Notes: generated by a model not told the origin, from the letters alone. Numbered from the stretch's first letter, positions 9,548 through 21,460 are shown. The stretch is 64,000 bases of DNA from Tupaia tana (GCA_026018925.1 JAKSZU010000013.1:1736001-1800000); one strand, 5' to 3'. Translations and numbers: made by a program.

Positions 9548-11457
9548 AGTCTTCTCTTGCTGCTGTCGTTTAAAGCAGATTTTCTGCCTTCTACTTGGGG
9601 TTTAGACTGCTGTCACCTGGGCCGACTGTCTCCTTGTGTTTGGACAGTGGGGCTGTGGGCTCCATCCTGGGGGACTTGGTGCTGCCCGAGGGGAGAGCAT
9701 GGCCCTTGGGGACCCTGTGCCAGCTCAGATGCCGGACCAAGACTACCAGGCCTGTCGGTTTCCTCCCCTGCAGTCCCTGCGCCCAGTGCCTGGTGCCGAC
9801 CTGTCGCCCGCCTCCTGAGGGGTGGTCTGGGCTGCAGCCATTCTAGGAAGACAGGCAGCAGGGAGCTTCCGCCTCGTCCCCCACACCGGATCCGCGTCCC
9901 GGATGAGACCCTTTGGGCCCCTGGCACTCGGGAGCATAAAGGCACCCGCAGAATTCCTGCCACCATCTACCGTCAGCCACCAGGCCGCCGCGGCCCTAGG
10001 CTGAGGGCCAGTTCCCAACGCCGGGACTCGACGCAGGGCACTGCTGCTGTGGCTGTGCTGTCCTGACTCCCTAGTGGCGACCCCTGGGCCCCAGCTGGGT
10101 GGACGTCCTGCCTCAGCCGCTTGCCGGGGCCCTCGGTGCGGCTCTTCCTGTGATTTGGAATCACTCTGGGCAGTTTCCTAGGACAGAGGACAGACCAGGT
10201 TTTTGGTTCCGTTGTTGGGCCATTGCCCCTTGAAGGGCCCCTGGGTGTGGTTCAGAGCTGTGAGCCGGTGAGGCCAGCGTGGTGGTGGAAGCTTCTAGGC
10301 GGGTCGGGTAGACATGAGTGATGCACAGCTGGGACTGCTGAGTGCCCTGGGCTGGGGTGTGGAGGAGGCGCCGAGGAAAGGAGTGGGTGCCCAGTCTCCC
10401 TCCCCTCCAGGGGCGTCCAGGCTGGGGTGGTGGTGATGCTGTGTGCCGGCTCTGCCTCAGTGCCCAGCCTAGACCCTTGACCTCACGGCCCAGTCTGAGA
10501 AAGCCTGCTCCCTTCCCTGTGCCCTGGCTGCGCTTGGGCGCAGTGTCTTCAGCCGGGCAGGACGGCCAGCTCTGGCTGTGGCTGGCATTCCAGCTACAGA
10601 CATGGTATTTGCAGGTGGTGGTTGCTTTTGGTGCTTATGGACTCTCCAGTACTGCTGGTACTGGGCCCCACAGCCTGCACAGCTGGGGTCCCTGGGAGAC
10701 CTGAGGGGACCTGCTGGCCCTGGGCCAGCCCTCACCTCTGCTGGGGGGACCACTCCTTTAGCCTCTCCCAGAGCCCAAGACCAGGGCCAGGCTGTCCAGG
10801 GCTCACTCATGGCGAGGCTGTGTGGCGCCCAGGATGGCCTCACCTGCAGGTTCAGGGGGATCTCAGACCGGAGCTGGAATGTACTGGGTGCCAGCCTGGA
10901 TGCCTACCAGCCGGGCTCAAGCCAGGACCACAGGGGGTTCCTCGGGGTGTGCCCTGTCCTAGGCAACCTTCTTCATCCTCCTGTGTGCTCCCTACCACCA
11001 GAGGTTGCCTGGGGCATGGCCCACGCTGCTGTCTCTGGCAGCACCCCATGGGGCTGAGCAGTCCTGGCACAGCACACTCAGCTTCAGTGTGGGCACCGGG
11101 TGCCAGCTGCAGTTGCCCACCCCTGGATCGACCTCGCAGTCTGTGACCTGGCCTGGCTTCAGCAGTGTGTGTGTGGCCAGGCTCGAAAACAGACTGCGTG
11201 CACCCACGGGCTCTGCCGGGCTGTTGTAGTGGGCATTTCTGCTGAGGGATCAGTTGGGGGAGCACAGGGAGGCAGAGGGGACCCTGAGATGATGACACGC
11301 CTTGGAGGTGGGAAGAAGCTGGTGGGACTGAAGTCTGGATGGGGCTGGTACACTGCAGGGCCTGAGTGTGAGTGCGGTTCTGCTCCTGGGCAGCGAGGAA
11401 CCCTGGAAGAGGAGTTGGGGAGTGGGGCAGGAGTCCTTGTGTTTTGATTTAGCAAGA
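9548..11457. other. Intron 1, GC-rich unique stretch
   Basis: About 1.9 kb is free of recognised repeats. Frames of up to 174 codons overlap on both strands without splice-site context or domain similarity. I see no promoter-like CpG clustering strong enough to call. Confidence 0.5.
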
Positions 11458-11955
11458 CAGGACTGGCCCCTCACCTGGTGGTGAAGTCAACCAGAGCCCA
11501 TGTGACTGACCGAGCAGTTCAAATCGTGGTCCTGGAAGCTTGGAAAACATGCTAGAGGGCCAGCCAGTGGCATGGTGGTTAAGGTGGTTGGATTCCACGT
11601 AGCCGACCACACGGTTCAAGTCCTGGACCTGGTAGCTTAAAAACATACCAAGCACATGCATGTATGTGCCCAAACCCTTGAAAGCAGAATGCAGTAGCAG
11701 GGATTGTGGCATGGTCACCTCCCCTGGGGGTGGGGGGTTTCCTCACTTTCTCTTTCTCTCTGTCTCCATGCACTCTATAGCAAAATTTAGAAAGAAAAGC
11801 ACATTGAGTGCCTGTGTGTGCCCAAATCCATCAGGACAGAGAGATAGTGAAGAGTTATAGCATGGCCACACCCCGTGGGGGGTACTTTCTCCCTCCTCTG
11901 TCTTTGTCTCTTTCTCTTTAGTGAGCGCACGGGCTCTGTGGCCAATTAAAGAACC
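11458..11955 (+). mobile_element. Two SINE-L copies, probably nested
   Basis: An inner sense copy runs from about 11553 (GAGGGCCAGCCAGTGGCATG) to 11800. It separates a decayed head (11458-11550, ending GAAAACATGC) from a body and CT-rich end (11803-11955, beginning CACATTGAGTGCCTGTGTG). The flanking match (GAAAACATGC / GAAAAGCACA) is imperfect, so nesting is likely but not certain. Confidence 0.7.
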
Positions 11956-13524
11956 AAATTTAGTAAGGCGATACTTCTTTACCTTTGTACAGAAGTACAC
12001 GTCTGTATAATGTTTTGAGTTCTCAGATTAAATGACCACATGCGTCACGCTCTCATCCATGAAGAGGTAGTGTTTTAGCGTGTTTAATGTTTTTCATCTG
12101 TTGCTTGTGCATTGCTTACTCTTTCCTTGCTTATTTAAGCAACGCGGAAGCTAGAATCATTGTGTTTTGAACATTTATTTTATTTTTTTAAGGGACTTGT
12201 TCTTTATTCCAAAAAGACACTTGTCTATATTCAGTGTCAAATGGCTGCACTATTGGTTTCTCCCAGAGACCACACCAAAGGAGAGCACAGTGTAAGCCGA
12301 GAAGCCGCGGGATGTACACCTGCAGGCCTGCTGGGAACCTCGCCAGGAAGTGGGGACTGCGTGGGGAAGAAGCTTTAGGTCAGCACGCTGCCAGCCACAG
12401 ACTGTAGGGCTCTCGACCAGACGGGGCGGCCAGGGAATCCCAACCCCGGAGAGGCTCCGTTTCAAAATAATAGGAAATTTTAAAGTCGTGTACGTAAGCT
12501 GTGCGAGATTTCTCTAGTGTGACTGATACAAAGCACAGCGAGAGGCAGTTCTAGGCAGCACCTTCAGACCCAGAAGAAGGTGATGAGGTGAATTTTATAT
12601 GGCTAAATCTGTGGCGAAGCCAATTTTCTTCCTCCCTTCCCCTCCCTTCCCCTCCCCTCCCCTCCCCTCTCCTCTCTCTTGGAGGCAGGAGCGCAATTAA
12701 GCCATCACTTCAATGTGAGGGGCACGTGATCCATCCCCATGAGGAGTGGGCTGGGTTGGGAAGGAGGTAGAGATGGGATAAAAATTTGGTCTCAGTGGTC
12801 TCACCTTCTTCATTTGGCCACTTCTGATTGCAAAAGTTAACAACAACAATAAAATCATGATGAAGTTGTAAAGCGGAAACCTGAACAGCACGTGTTTTGT
12901 TCTTGGCTTCCTCCTCCTGGAACCGCCCTTCTGGTTTGGCTGGCACTTCCAACCGAGCAGGAGGCTTCCCTCAGTGGAGTCTTTGCTCTGTCTGGCTCTC
13001 GGTGAGGCAGGCCAGTATCCCCTTGGATACTTGCACAAAAGTGAAAAGTTACCTTCCCAAAGTGAGGAAAGGATGAGACTGCTGCCTCAGAGCTGCGGAA
13101 TGATGTGCAGTGTTTTACAAATGGTGGCTACGATGACAGGAAAGGTAGTTACAGAGTGTGTACATCGCAGCATGCTTCACAGGCACCGCGCTGTGTCACA
13201 GACCCTTAAGGGCTGTTCAGAGGTGCTCAGCCTCCAGCCCTCTGGGGTCTCTGCGGAGAGGGACGGACAGCTGGCGAGAAAGACAAGGAGGGAGACGGTG
13301 GGCGGGCGGGCCTCAGGCAGAGTCGGGCTGAGAGGGAAGAGCAGCGGCTGGGGGCTGGGGTGTCCTGCATCTCTTCAGGTCAAGCAGAGTCTGGCCCCGC
13401 ACCCTTGGTGTACAGAGGTGCTCCTCTTTGGTGCATTCCATGTGTCTTCCAGGTCATCACTGTCTTTTCCAGCCTGTCTACCGATGTCTCAGCAAACGGG
13501 GCCCGGTCTCTGTCTCCTTGAGTT
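11956..13524. other. Intron 1 stretch with a possible retrocopy end
   Basis: Mostly unique sequence. On the - strand, AATAAA (complement of TTTATT near 12213) is followed by an A-rich run (complement of 12176-12191), which resembles the 3' end of a processed transcript. I could not find the matching target duplication or identify a parent gene. A short CCCCT repeat lies at 12630-12675. Confidence 0.4.
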
Positions 13525-13541
13525 TATCAGTAAGAATCTTT

Positions 13542-13571
13542 TTTTTTTTTTTAGAATCATTGTATTTAACT

Positions 13572-13622
<51 letters not shown>

Positions 13623-13764
13623 TTTTATTTGACCAGAGAGGGACAGAGCGAGAGAGAGAGAGAGAGAGAAAGTGAGAAAGCAACTCACAGGTCTGGGACT
13701 TGAACTGTGGTCAGCCATGTGGGGGTCCAGCACACCTAAACCACCACACCACCTGCCAGCCCCA
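13542..13764 (-). mobile_element. SINE-S copy with 17-bp perfect target duplication
   Basis: The short antisense form has an expanded TTTA repeat (13568-13625) in its AT-rich tail. The flanks TATCAGTAAGAATCTTT at 13525-13541 and 13765-13781 are identical, so this insertion is comparatively young. Confidence 0.95.
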
Positions 13765-13799
13765 TATCAGTAAGAATCTTTACCTCTTCCTCATAGTTA

Positions 13800-14149
13800 T
13801 CTTCTTTCTTTCTTCCTTTCTCTCTCCCTCCCTCCCTCCCTCCCTTCTTCCCTCCCTCCCTCCCTTCCTCCCTCCCTTCCTTCCTTCCTTCCTTTCTTTT
13901 TCAGAGAGGTTTTTGCCATAGGGTGTGTGCGCTCGCCAAAGAGACAGAAAGAGACAGAGAGACAGAAAGCGACAGTCACTCCCCAGGGGGCTGGCCATGC
14001 CACAATCCCTTCTCCTCCCTTCTCTCTGGATCTTGGCCATACATGCACATGCACCCAGCCTGAGTTTTAAGCTGCTGGATCCAGGACTCGAACTATAGTC
14101 GACTCTGTGGGAGTCCAGCGACATAGCCATTACGCCATCTGCGGTCCCC
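13800..14149 (-). mobile_element. SINE-L copy with expanded pyrimidine tail
   Basis: The antisense SINE-L (13905-14149) is preceded by a TTCC/CTCC run (13800-13895). The flanks CATAGTTATCTT (about 13790) and CACAGTTACCTT (14150) look like the target duplication. The pyrimidine run would then lie within the element and represent its expanded tail. Confidence 0.85.
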
Positions 14150-14652
14150 ACAGTTACCTTCCTTCTGAGAGCCCTTTTCTTCGGCAGCACTCAGACACTT
14201 CAGGTTCTGGTCCATGGGTCTGATCTGCTCACCCATCCCTCAGCAGCGGCACTGCCAGTTCAGCTCGCTGCTCTGTGTTCCAAGTCCCCTGTGATCAGCA
14301 GCCCACGAGCCACCTCTTCATTCCTGCCGTCTGCCTCTTCTGCATGTGCTTCGCTGCTTTCAGTTGGATTTCCTAGCTCCCTCTTTCCCCATCGTTTAAG
14401 GCCTGGTTTTCAGTACCCTTCCCCCCTCTCTCTCAGCAGCTTTTCCTGCCTCCTCCAGCTTTTACAGGGCCATGGCCAGGCGCTCCTGAGCATGGTGCAG
14501 CCCCCCTTCAACCGGCTGGATCCTGCGGTTCTAGGAGGCCACCCCGGCCTCAGCCTGTTCCCGCCGGCCTCTCCCCCTCCGCTTCCCGCTGAGCACTCTG
14601 CATCCTCAGCTGTGCTGCAGACCTTGACTCCTGTACTCCCGTACTCCCCGCC
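14150..14652. other. Intron 1 stretch without recognised features
   Basis: Pyrimidine-rich unique sequence leading into the GC-rich minisatellite. No gene is seen. Confidence 0.5.
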
Positions 14653-15070
14653 TTGGTGGTGGCATCCCAACCGTGGTGGCGTCCCGGCCGTGGTGGCGCC
14701 CTGGCCGTGGTGGGGAGTCCTGGTCCTGGTGGCATCCCAGCCGTGGTGGCATCCCGGCTGTGGTGGCACCCTGGCCGTGGTGGGGAGTCCTGGTCCTGGT
14801 GGCATCCCAGCCGTGGTGGCGTCCCGGCCGTGGTGGCATCCCGGCTGTGGTGGCGCCATGGCCGTGGTGGGGAGTCCCGGTCCTGGTGGCATCCCGGCCG
14901 TGGTGGTGTCCCAGTCCTGGTGGCGTCCTGGCTGTGGTGGTGTCCCGGCTTCAGTGGTCATGTTCTGGCCTTGGTGGTCATGTCCCGGCCGTGGTGATGT
15001 CCCGGCCTCGGTGGTCACGTCCTGGCCGTGGTGATGTCCTGGCCTCAGTGGTGGCGTCCCGGCCATCGTG
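14653..15070. repeat. GC-rich minisatellite, 17-bp unit
   Basis: About 24 units of the type CCGTGGTGGCATCCCGG are present, with 19-20-bp variants such as CCGTGGTGGGGAGTCCTGG. Several units recur in the same order, suggesting a higher-order repeat of about 70-87 bp. The frames across it (proline/glycine/histidine-rich or tryptophan-rich) are products of the repeat. Confidence 0.93.
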
Positions 15071-15544
15071 CCCATGTAGCTCCTGCTAGTGCTCCACTTC
15101 CTGCCTCCTCCGCTCGCCTTTGCAGCTGCTTCTCGCCTGCGTTGTGAGCATTTATTTAGCTTTGCCTTCGTGATGCTTTCCCTTTCGGGTAGTGTCCCCA
15201 CACCTCCCAGCTCCCCGCTGACCACCGACGGCTCCACGTGCTTCTCCAGGATCTTTCTGTTAGGAAGCTGTGAGCACACTCAGAACTTTCTCTGTGGTTT
15301 ATTCAGTAGGACGTTTTTGGCCAGAGTTAGAGTCGCAGAGAGCCTCGCAGGTCTCCTGCTTGCGCCCTCCCCTTGGCGTTGTCTCCCCCTGCAGGCAGTC
15401 CAGCCTTCCCCGCGGGTATGGCCGTGACCATGGCGGGGACCGTGTGGCGGGCGGAAGGGCCGCATGTGGGGATGCAGCGGCACACAGGCCTTGTTGACCC
15501 GGGCTGGGTCTCGCCTCCTCGTCACACTGCTCTTGTAGATGTTC
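15071..15544. other. Intron 1 stretch without recognised features
   Basis: Unique sequence between the minisatellite and the first antisense L1 segment. Confidence 0.5.
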
Positions 15545-15748
15545 TTATCAAGTGGAGGAAGTTCCCTCTATTCCTACTTCGCTGAGAGTTTTTGTCGTCA
15601 ATGGGTGCTGGGTTTTGTCAAGCGCTCTCTGTACCTGCTGCTGTGGTTGTGATTTTTCCTGCTGTGACTTTATTGACTGGGTTCACGGGGTAGGTCCCAC
15701 CTGGTTGTGGCATTTTCCTTCTATACTTCATTGGATTTAATCTGCTAT

Positions 15749-16008
15749 TACTTTTTTTTTTTTTGAGAGGTTTTTGCTATAGGGCGCGTGCACTCACCAG
15801 AAAGACAGAGAGAGACAGAGAGACAGAAAGCAAGAAATCAGCCCCCAGAGGGGATGGTCATGCTGCAATCCCTCCTCCTCCATTCTCCACTCGGGATCTT
15901 GGGCACACATGTGCCCGGTGTGAGTTTAAGCCACTGAGTCCGGGACACGAACTGCGGTCGACGACGTGGGAGTCCAGCGACATAGCCTTTACACAACTGC
16001 TGGTCCCT
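15749..16008 (-). mobile_element. SINE-L copy inserted in L1
   Basis: Near-consensus antisense copy ending ACACAACTGCTGGTCCC. The host L1 sequence ATCTGCTATTA is duplicated on both sides. Confidence 0.93.
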
Positions 16009-16659
16009 TGATCTGCTATTATGTTGTCAGGGGTTTTGTGTGTGCTCATGAGAAGTGCTGGCCTGTGGTTCTCGTTTCTGTGCCGTTGTGCCCTGGATTT
16101 CATGTACAGGTAATGCTGGCCTTGCAGAACACGTTAGAAATATTTTCTCTGCTTTTATCCTCTGGAAGGGGTTATTGAGTACGGTATAATTTCTTCCCTA
16201 AGTATTTAGTAGACATTTAATTCTGCAGTTGCAACCATCTGAGCCTAGTGTGTTCAAACCTTCTTTTGGAAAGTTATCGATTATCTATTCAAAAGGACTC
16301 AGTACATACCTTATTGTGCTGTGTTATATACGCACAGGTAAGCCTTCTCACATCTCTGTTTCCTGTGTGGGTTTTGGCAGAACGCGCCTTTCGTGAGGTC
16401 TGTTTCATCTAGGCTCTGGAATGTATGAACACAGCTATTTCATTCCTTCCTTTAGCCAACCTGTGTCATATTAGAATGGGTTTCTGCTAGACATAGTTGG
16501 TGTTACCTTTCTACTCACTTTGTCTTTTAATTGGCATGTTTAGATCGTTGATGTTTAAAGTGATTATCCATATAGTTGGATTAATGTCCACTGCTGGCTT
16601 TTCATTGCCTTTGTTATTTATCTTGTTGTTTTTGTTTTCCACTCTTTTTTTTACGCCTT

Positions 16660-16920
16660 CTCTCTCTTTTTTTTTTTTTTTAAGAAAGATTTTTACTGTA
16701 GGGCGTATGCACTTTCCAGAGGGATAGAGACAGACAGACAAAGCAAGGAATCACCCCCACCCCGGCCACGCCCCAATCCTTTCTTCTCCATTATTCTCTC
16801 GCGATGTTGGGCACGCACACATGTCCAATGTGAGTTTCAAGCCACTGGGTTGGAGACTCGAACCGTGGTCAGCCATGTGGGAGTCCAGTGATGTAACCAT
16901 TACACCATCTACTGGTCCTG
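16660..16920 (-). mobile_element. SINE-L copy inserted in L1
   Basis: Antisense copy ending CCATCTACTGGTCCTG. GCCTTCTCT of the host L1 is duplicated on either side. Confidence 0.9.
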
Positions 16921-17015
16921 CCTTCTCTGGTTTTAATTGAGCACTTTATATCATTTTTTTTCATTTGAGTATATTCATAATACATGTATGTATTTGTGTG
17001 AATCTATATGTTCGT

Positions 17016-17198
17016 ATATGTGTGTGTGTACTTGCTAGAGAACGCGTGTCCAGAGAGAGACAGAGACAGAGAAGATTTCGGGCATGCACGCACACGTGCC
17101 CGACGTGGTTTTGAAGCCACCAAGTCCAAACTCGAACTGCATGATCAGCCATGTGGACCCAGCTGCTCTAACCACCATGCAGCAGAGTCGGTCCGATC
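17016..17198 (-). mobile_element. Partial SINE copy
   Basis: A shortened antisense copy keeps GAGAGACAGAGACAGAG, part of the body (GGGCATGCACGCACACGTG) and a head remnant with ACCACCATGCAGCAG. The central CACCCCC block is missing. Confidence 0.75.
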
Positions 17199-17755
17199 AG
17201 ACTTTGTTTAAGTATCTTGTTGGTGGTGGTTCTTGAACATGCTCTGTACCTTTATGACTAGTATTGTAAGTCCTTTTTCAAATAATACTGCAGAATTTCA
17301 CTGATAATGTGGGAAATAGTACTTTTCATTGTTTCCTCTGATGCCTTGTAACACTGCTGTCATTCACATCATTCATTTGTAAATTATAGTCACAAAGTCT
17401 ATTTTTGCTATCATTAGTTGGGATAAACCGGTGTCTGTCAGCTCATTAAAGAATAAGAAAAATCTATGTTTTTATTCTGCCCTCGTGCTATGTCTCTCTC
17501 TCCTTTTTAAAATGTGGATTGACATTTCTGACCTTCATCATTTTTCTTTTCTCTGAAGAACAAGTTCTCTTGACATTTCTTGCAAGGTCTACTGTAGATA
17601 AATTCCCTCAATTTTTGTTTGTCTGATAAGGACTTTATTTCCGTTTCACCTTTGAAGGATAATTTCGTGGGATAGAGAATTCTAGGTTGGTAGGGTTTTT
17701 ATTTATTTAAAAATTTCCCCAAACTTTAAGTATTTATTTCCCACCCGCCTTTCTC

Positions 17756-18046
17756 CTTCCTTCCTTCCTTCCTTCCTTCCTTCCTTCCTTCCTTTCTTTT
17801 TTAGAAGTTTTTGCTATAGGGCATGTGCGCTCACCAGAAAGAGAGACAGAGAGACAGAAAGCGAGAAATCACCCCCCAGGGGGGATGGCCACACCGCAGT
17901 CCCTTCTCCTCCACTCTCCTCTCGGGATCTTGGGCATGCATGCACACGCATGTGGTGTGAGTTTAAGCTGCCAGGTCCGGGACATGAACCGCGGTCAAGT
18001 ACATGGGAATCCAGCGACATAGCCATTACACTAACTGCTGGTCCCA
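17756..18046 (-). mobile_element. SINE-L copy with TTCC-expanded tail
   Basis: The TTCC run (17756-17795) precedes a near-consensus antisense SINE-L. Target duplications TTTCCCACCCGCCTTTCT (17738-17755) and CTTCCCACCCTCCTTTCT (18047-18064) enclose both, so the TTCC run belongs to the element. Confidence 0.93.
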
Positions 18047-18749
18047 CTTCCCACCCTCCTTTCTTGCATGGTCTCTGAGGAGCAGCTGCTGTAGCCCTAT
18101 CCTTGCTCCTGTGTGGGTGAGGTGTTTCTCCCCCGCCCTCTAGGCGTTTCAGGATAGATTTCTTTGTGGATTTCCTACAGTTTGAGTGAGATCTACTTAG
18201 GTGTGGATTTCTCTTCAGGTAGTAGCGTTTTTCCTGCTTGGTGTTCATGGAGTTTCCTGGATCTGTCACTTGCTGCCTGTTACTAGTTTTGGAGCAGTCT
18301 CAGCCATGATCACTTCACATAGAGCTCCCGTTTCTTTCTCTCTCTCTTCTTCTGTGGTGTTCCCACTCATGGCTGTTACTGCTACTCCTTTGTAATTGTC
18401 TTAAGTTCTTGGATATCCTGTTTTCGCATTGTCATTCTTTTTCACTTTGCAAGTTTGGAAGTCCTGGCTGACACCTTCGAGGCCGCTGATTCTCCCTCAG
18501 GCGCGCCCTGCGCCCAGCGCCCAGCGTATTGCGGAGCTCGTTGAAGGGGCCGTTCACTCCGTAATGGTGTTGGAGTCCCAGCTCTTCCTTCCAGTTCCTT
18601 CTCAGGGCCTCCGTCCCTCTGCTCATAGAAACTGTCCGCTCTCCATCAGAGCCCACTGGAGCCCAGTAATAATCTTCATTGTACATCCCTGTTCTGGCAT
18701 TCCCACCGGCCTGGGTCTGATTCTCTGCTTACTTTGTATACTGTGTGTT

Positions 18750-18917
18750 TTTTTTTAAAGAATTATTTTATTTATTCATTCATTTAATTTGACCAGAGAG
18801 AGACACAGAGAAAGAGAGGAAAAGTGAGAAAGTAAGCCACCAGGTCCGGGACTCAAACTCTGGTCAGCCATGTGAGAGTGTCTAGCACCTTAACCACCAT
18901 GCTACCTGCTGGTCTCT
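18750..18917 (-). mobile_element. SINE-S copy
   Basis: Short antisense form from AAAGAATTATTTTATTTATT to CTACCTGCTGGTCTC. The flanks TACTGTG at about 18739 and 18918 are a probable short target duplication. Confidence 0.9.
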
Positions 18918-19741
18918 ACTGTGGGGTTTTTATGTTTGTTGGTTTGGTCTGGTTTTTAATATACTTTGCCATTCTCTTGCAATCAGTCATTTTAAAAGCA
19001 AGGGGCTGGATGGTGGCATGGTGCCGTGACACAGCACTCTGCAAGGCTGACCCACGGGGGAGGTTCCAGGTTCGTGTCCGGAGGCCTCCCAGAACATGCC
19101 AGGCACACATGTGCCCGTGATCTGGTGCTGGCTTGAGGTGAGGGTGGATGGTGCATCAGGATGCTGGTAAGGGTGCTGTCTCTCTGTCTCTGTCTCTTTT
19201 CCTATCTCTGTCTCTCTTGCTCCTGGAAGGAGAAACCTTACACAACACACAAACCATGGAGAGTACCGCTGTGTGCACTGCCCTCCCAAGGGGTCCACGT
19301 CATAGCTGCACGTTAGGCCTTCCCACCGTCTTTTCTGTGCCTGTCGAGAAGGCTTGGTATTGCCATTTCCCGTTTGGAGAACTGCCTGCCGGGGCCTTGG
19401 ACATTTTGGTCTCCCTGTTTCCTTGGAGTGGTGATAGAGAAGTCTCCCCTCTGTGCCCTGGGCTCCTCTAGAATGGGCGATAATCGGGCGGAGGAGTGAC
19501 AGTGTCCTGGGTGCAGTCAGTCCCCAGGCTGGGCTCTTGTGAGCTCGTGTCATAACCCGGAGGACCAGATGGATGGTTCCCCTCGGAGCTGTTGCGTTTA
19601 TCACCCTGTGGGTACGTGCAGCTGCGTGACTGGGACGCTGGAGAGCCTAAGTTCTCGTTCACTTCAAGTCGCTTTCTCCGGAAGGTTGGACCGTGCCAGC
19701 CCTTGCTATTGACCTGCATTCTGTACCAACTGGCCTACTTT
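18918..19741. other. Intron 1 stretch with a possible type C SINE
   Basis: From 18998 to about 19230 a tRNA-like head (GGGGCTGGATGGTGGCATGG) with box B-like GGTTCGTGTCC is followed by a CT-rich run (CTCTCTGTCTCTGTCTC). This resembles the type C element at 2942. The rest is unique. Confidence 0.45.
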
Positions 19742-19992
19742 TATTTTAACGTTATTACTGTTTTCGGCATGTGCACTCACTAGAGACAGACAGGCAGAGA
19801 GAGAGGGAAAGTGGGAAACACCCCCTAGGGGGATGGCCTCTCTGCAGTCCCTTTTCTTCCATTCTCTCTGGATTTTGGGTATGCACACACATGCACATGG
19901 CGTGTTTTTCAAGCTGTTGGGTCCAGGACTGAAACCCTGCGGTTGACCTTGGGGGTCCAGTCGCCTTAACCTCTGCGCCACCTGCTGGTCCT
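19742..19992 (-). mobile_element. SINE-L copy, diverged
   Basis: Antisense copy with GCATGTGCACTCACTAGAGA, a shortened CCCCCTAGGGGGATGGCC centre and the head end GCCACCTGCTGGTCCTG. Confidence 0.85.
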
Positions 19993-20241
19993 GTTTTTAT
20001 TTTTCGGTTGCCAGAAGGTACATGTACTTACCAGAGATGGAGATGGGGAGAATGCGCAAGGACCCCACCCCCAGTGACGCCACAGTCCTCCCCCCTTCTT
20101 CCTCCTGTCAGGATTTTGGGCAGGCACTCATTTATGCCTGGTATGTTTTCCAATGTGCCAGGGCCAGGATTCGAACTACAGCTGGCCAGGAAGAGGCTTT
20201 CTATGCCAAGGCCTAACTGCTGTACTGTAGGGCTGGCCGGT
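19993..20241 (-). mobile_element. SINE-L copy, highly diverged
   Basis: It directly abuts the preceding copy. The body TCAGGATTTTGGGCAGGCAC and the box B complement GGATTCGAAC are recognisable; the end is GTAGGGCTGGCC. Confidence 0.75.
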
Positions 20242-20572
20242 ACAGGTTTAATTTTGAGCATCAGAAGACTATTTTTTAAAAAAAGTCAGTTTGTGTGTAC
20301 TTTTTAGTAGTTCTGCTATGAATCAAAGCAGTTGTTGGGACTTAACTCCTTCAGGTCTCAGTGGGTAAGTTAAACCCTCCGAGGAAGGACTTCAGCGGGG
20401 CCAGCGCAGTCCAGTGGCAAGCCCCTGCCTTCCCGCTGCCTCTAGTCACCAAACTGGCCTCTCCAGAAATAGCAACTGGGATCAGAACGTTGTGATCACA
20501 GAGGCGCGTGTTTGCGGATTTCCTTCGATCTCACGCCCTGCTCTGCTCCTGCTCCTCCACCTCTGTGGTTTT
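20242..20572. other. Intron 1 stretch without recognised features
   Basis: A short unique interval between SINE copies. It ends in the left target duplication ACCTCTGTGGTTTT (20559-20572). Confidence 0.5.
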
Positions 20573-20829
20573 TTCCTTTTTCTTTCTTTCTTTGTTTTTG
20601 AGAGAGATTTTTTTCTATAGGGGGATGGCTGATGGCTATATCACAATCCCTTCTCCTCTCAGACAGAAAGCGAGAAATCACCCCCAGGGGGGTATTGCCA
20701 TGACATAATCCCTTCTCCTCCATTCTCATCTCATGACAGGTGTGTTTTTAAGCTGCTGGGCCGGAACTCGAACCGCGTTGACCATGTGGGAGTCCAGCGA
20801 TGTAACCATTATGCCATCTGCTGGTCCCT
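20573..20829 (-). mobile_element. SINE-L copy, internally rearranged
   Basis: Antisense copy in which the segment ATCACAATCCCTTCTCCTCTC occurs early and again after the GACAGAAAGCGAGAAATCAC block, a partial internal duplication. The target duplication ACCTCTGTGGTTTT lies at 20559-20572 and 20830-20843. Confidence 0.9.
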
Positions 20830-20843
20830 ACCTCTGTGGTTTT

Positions 20844-21286
20844 CTGCACCTGTGCTCTTTCCTGAGTACCCTGGAGACTGTCCCAACCAGTGTGTGCAGA
20901 CTTTGCTCATCTGCTCGGTCCTCCAGAGCATTGGCCTCAGCCTCCCCTGGGTGGACACGTCGGTTTGCTCTGGTCTTTGGCGTGGCAGTGGGTACCCTGG
21001 GCACATGCGTGCCATGGCTTCTTAGGCAGACTCAATGGAGGGGCGTGTAGGAGGTGTCAGTGGCGCCACCCAGGGCCGTGTCAGCATGCGTGTCTGCCAA
21101 ACGTGTGGGGGCGTGTTGGCCTGCAGCCCCTGCAACGTGCTTGTGGACTTTCTGACTTCTCTGGGCTCGACGGGCGAGCAGTCTTGCTGCAGCTTCAGTG
21201 TCATGGTGACGCTGTGCGGCTTCTCATCCTGACGAAGTCGTGTATTCATGTGTCCTTTTCTGTAAGTGGCACAGTCGAAGCGCCGA
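20844..21286. other. Intron 1 stretch without recognised features
   Basis: Unique GC-rich sequence leading into a two-copy tandem duplication. Confidence 0.5.
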
Positions 21287-21460
21287 TGGTGGCACCACCC
21301 TCACGCAGCTGTACCCACTAGGTGAGATCCCGGCTGTGTGTCCTGCGGTCTCTGAGCTTGCTGGGCACGCCAGTGGTGGCACCACCCTCATGCAGCTGTC
21401 CCCACTGGCCGAGGTCCTGGCTGTGCATCCTGCGGTCTCTGAGCTTGTTGGGCACGCCCT
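21287..21460. repeat. Two-copy 87-bp tandem duplication
   Basis: GGCACCACCCTCAYGCAGCT recurs at 21291 and 21378, and CTGAGCTTGYTGGGCACGCC closes each copy. The copies differ at several positions. The 87-bp unit equals 29 codons, so frames on both strands repeat without breaking. Confidence 0.9.

Larger units (their letters stand above)
15545..18749 (-). mobile_element. LINE-1 segment, antisense, decayed
   Basis: Read in complement, the pieces 15545-15748, 16009-16655, 16921-17015, 17199-17755 and 18047-18749 follow the order of a mammalian L1, with ORF2 on the left and ORF1 or 5' sequence on the right. Recognisable + strand landmarks are GGAAGTTCCCTCTATTCCTA near 15558, CTTTTAATTGGCATGTTTAG near 16525 and TTCTTGGATATCCTGTTTTC near 18405. 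It carries many frameshifts and stops and is split by SINEs, so it cannot be active. Confidence 0.85.
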
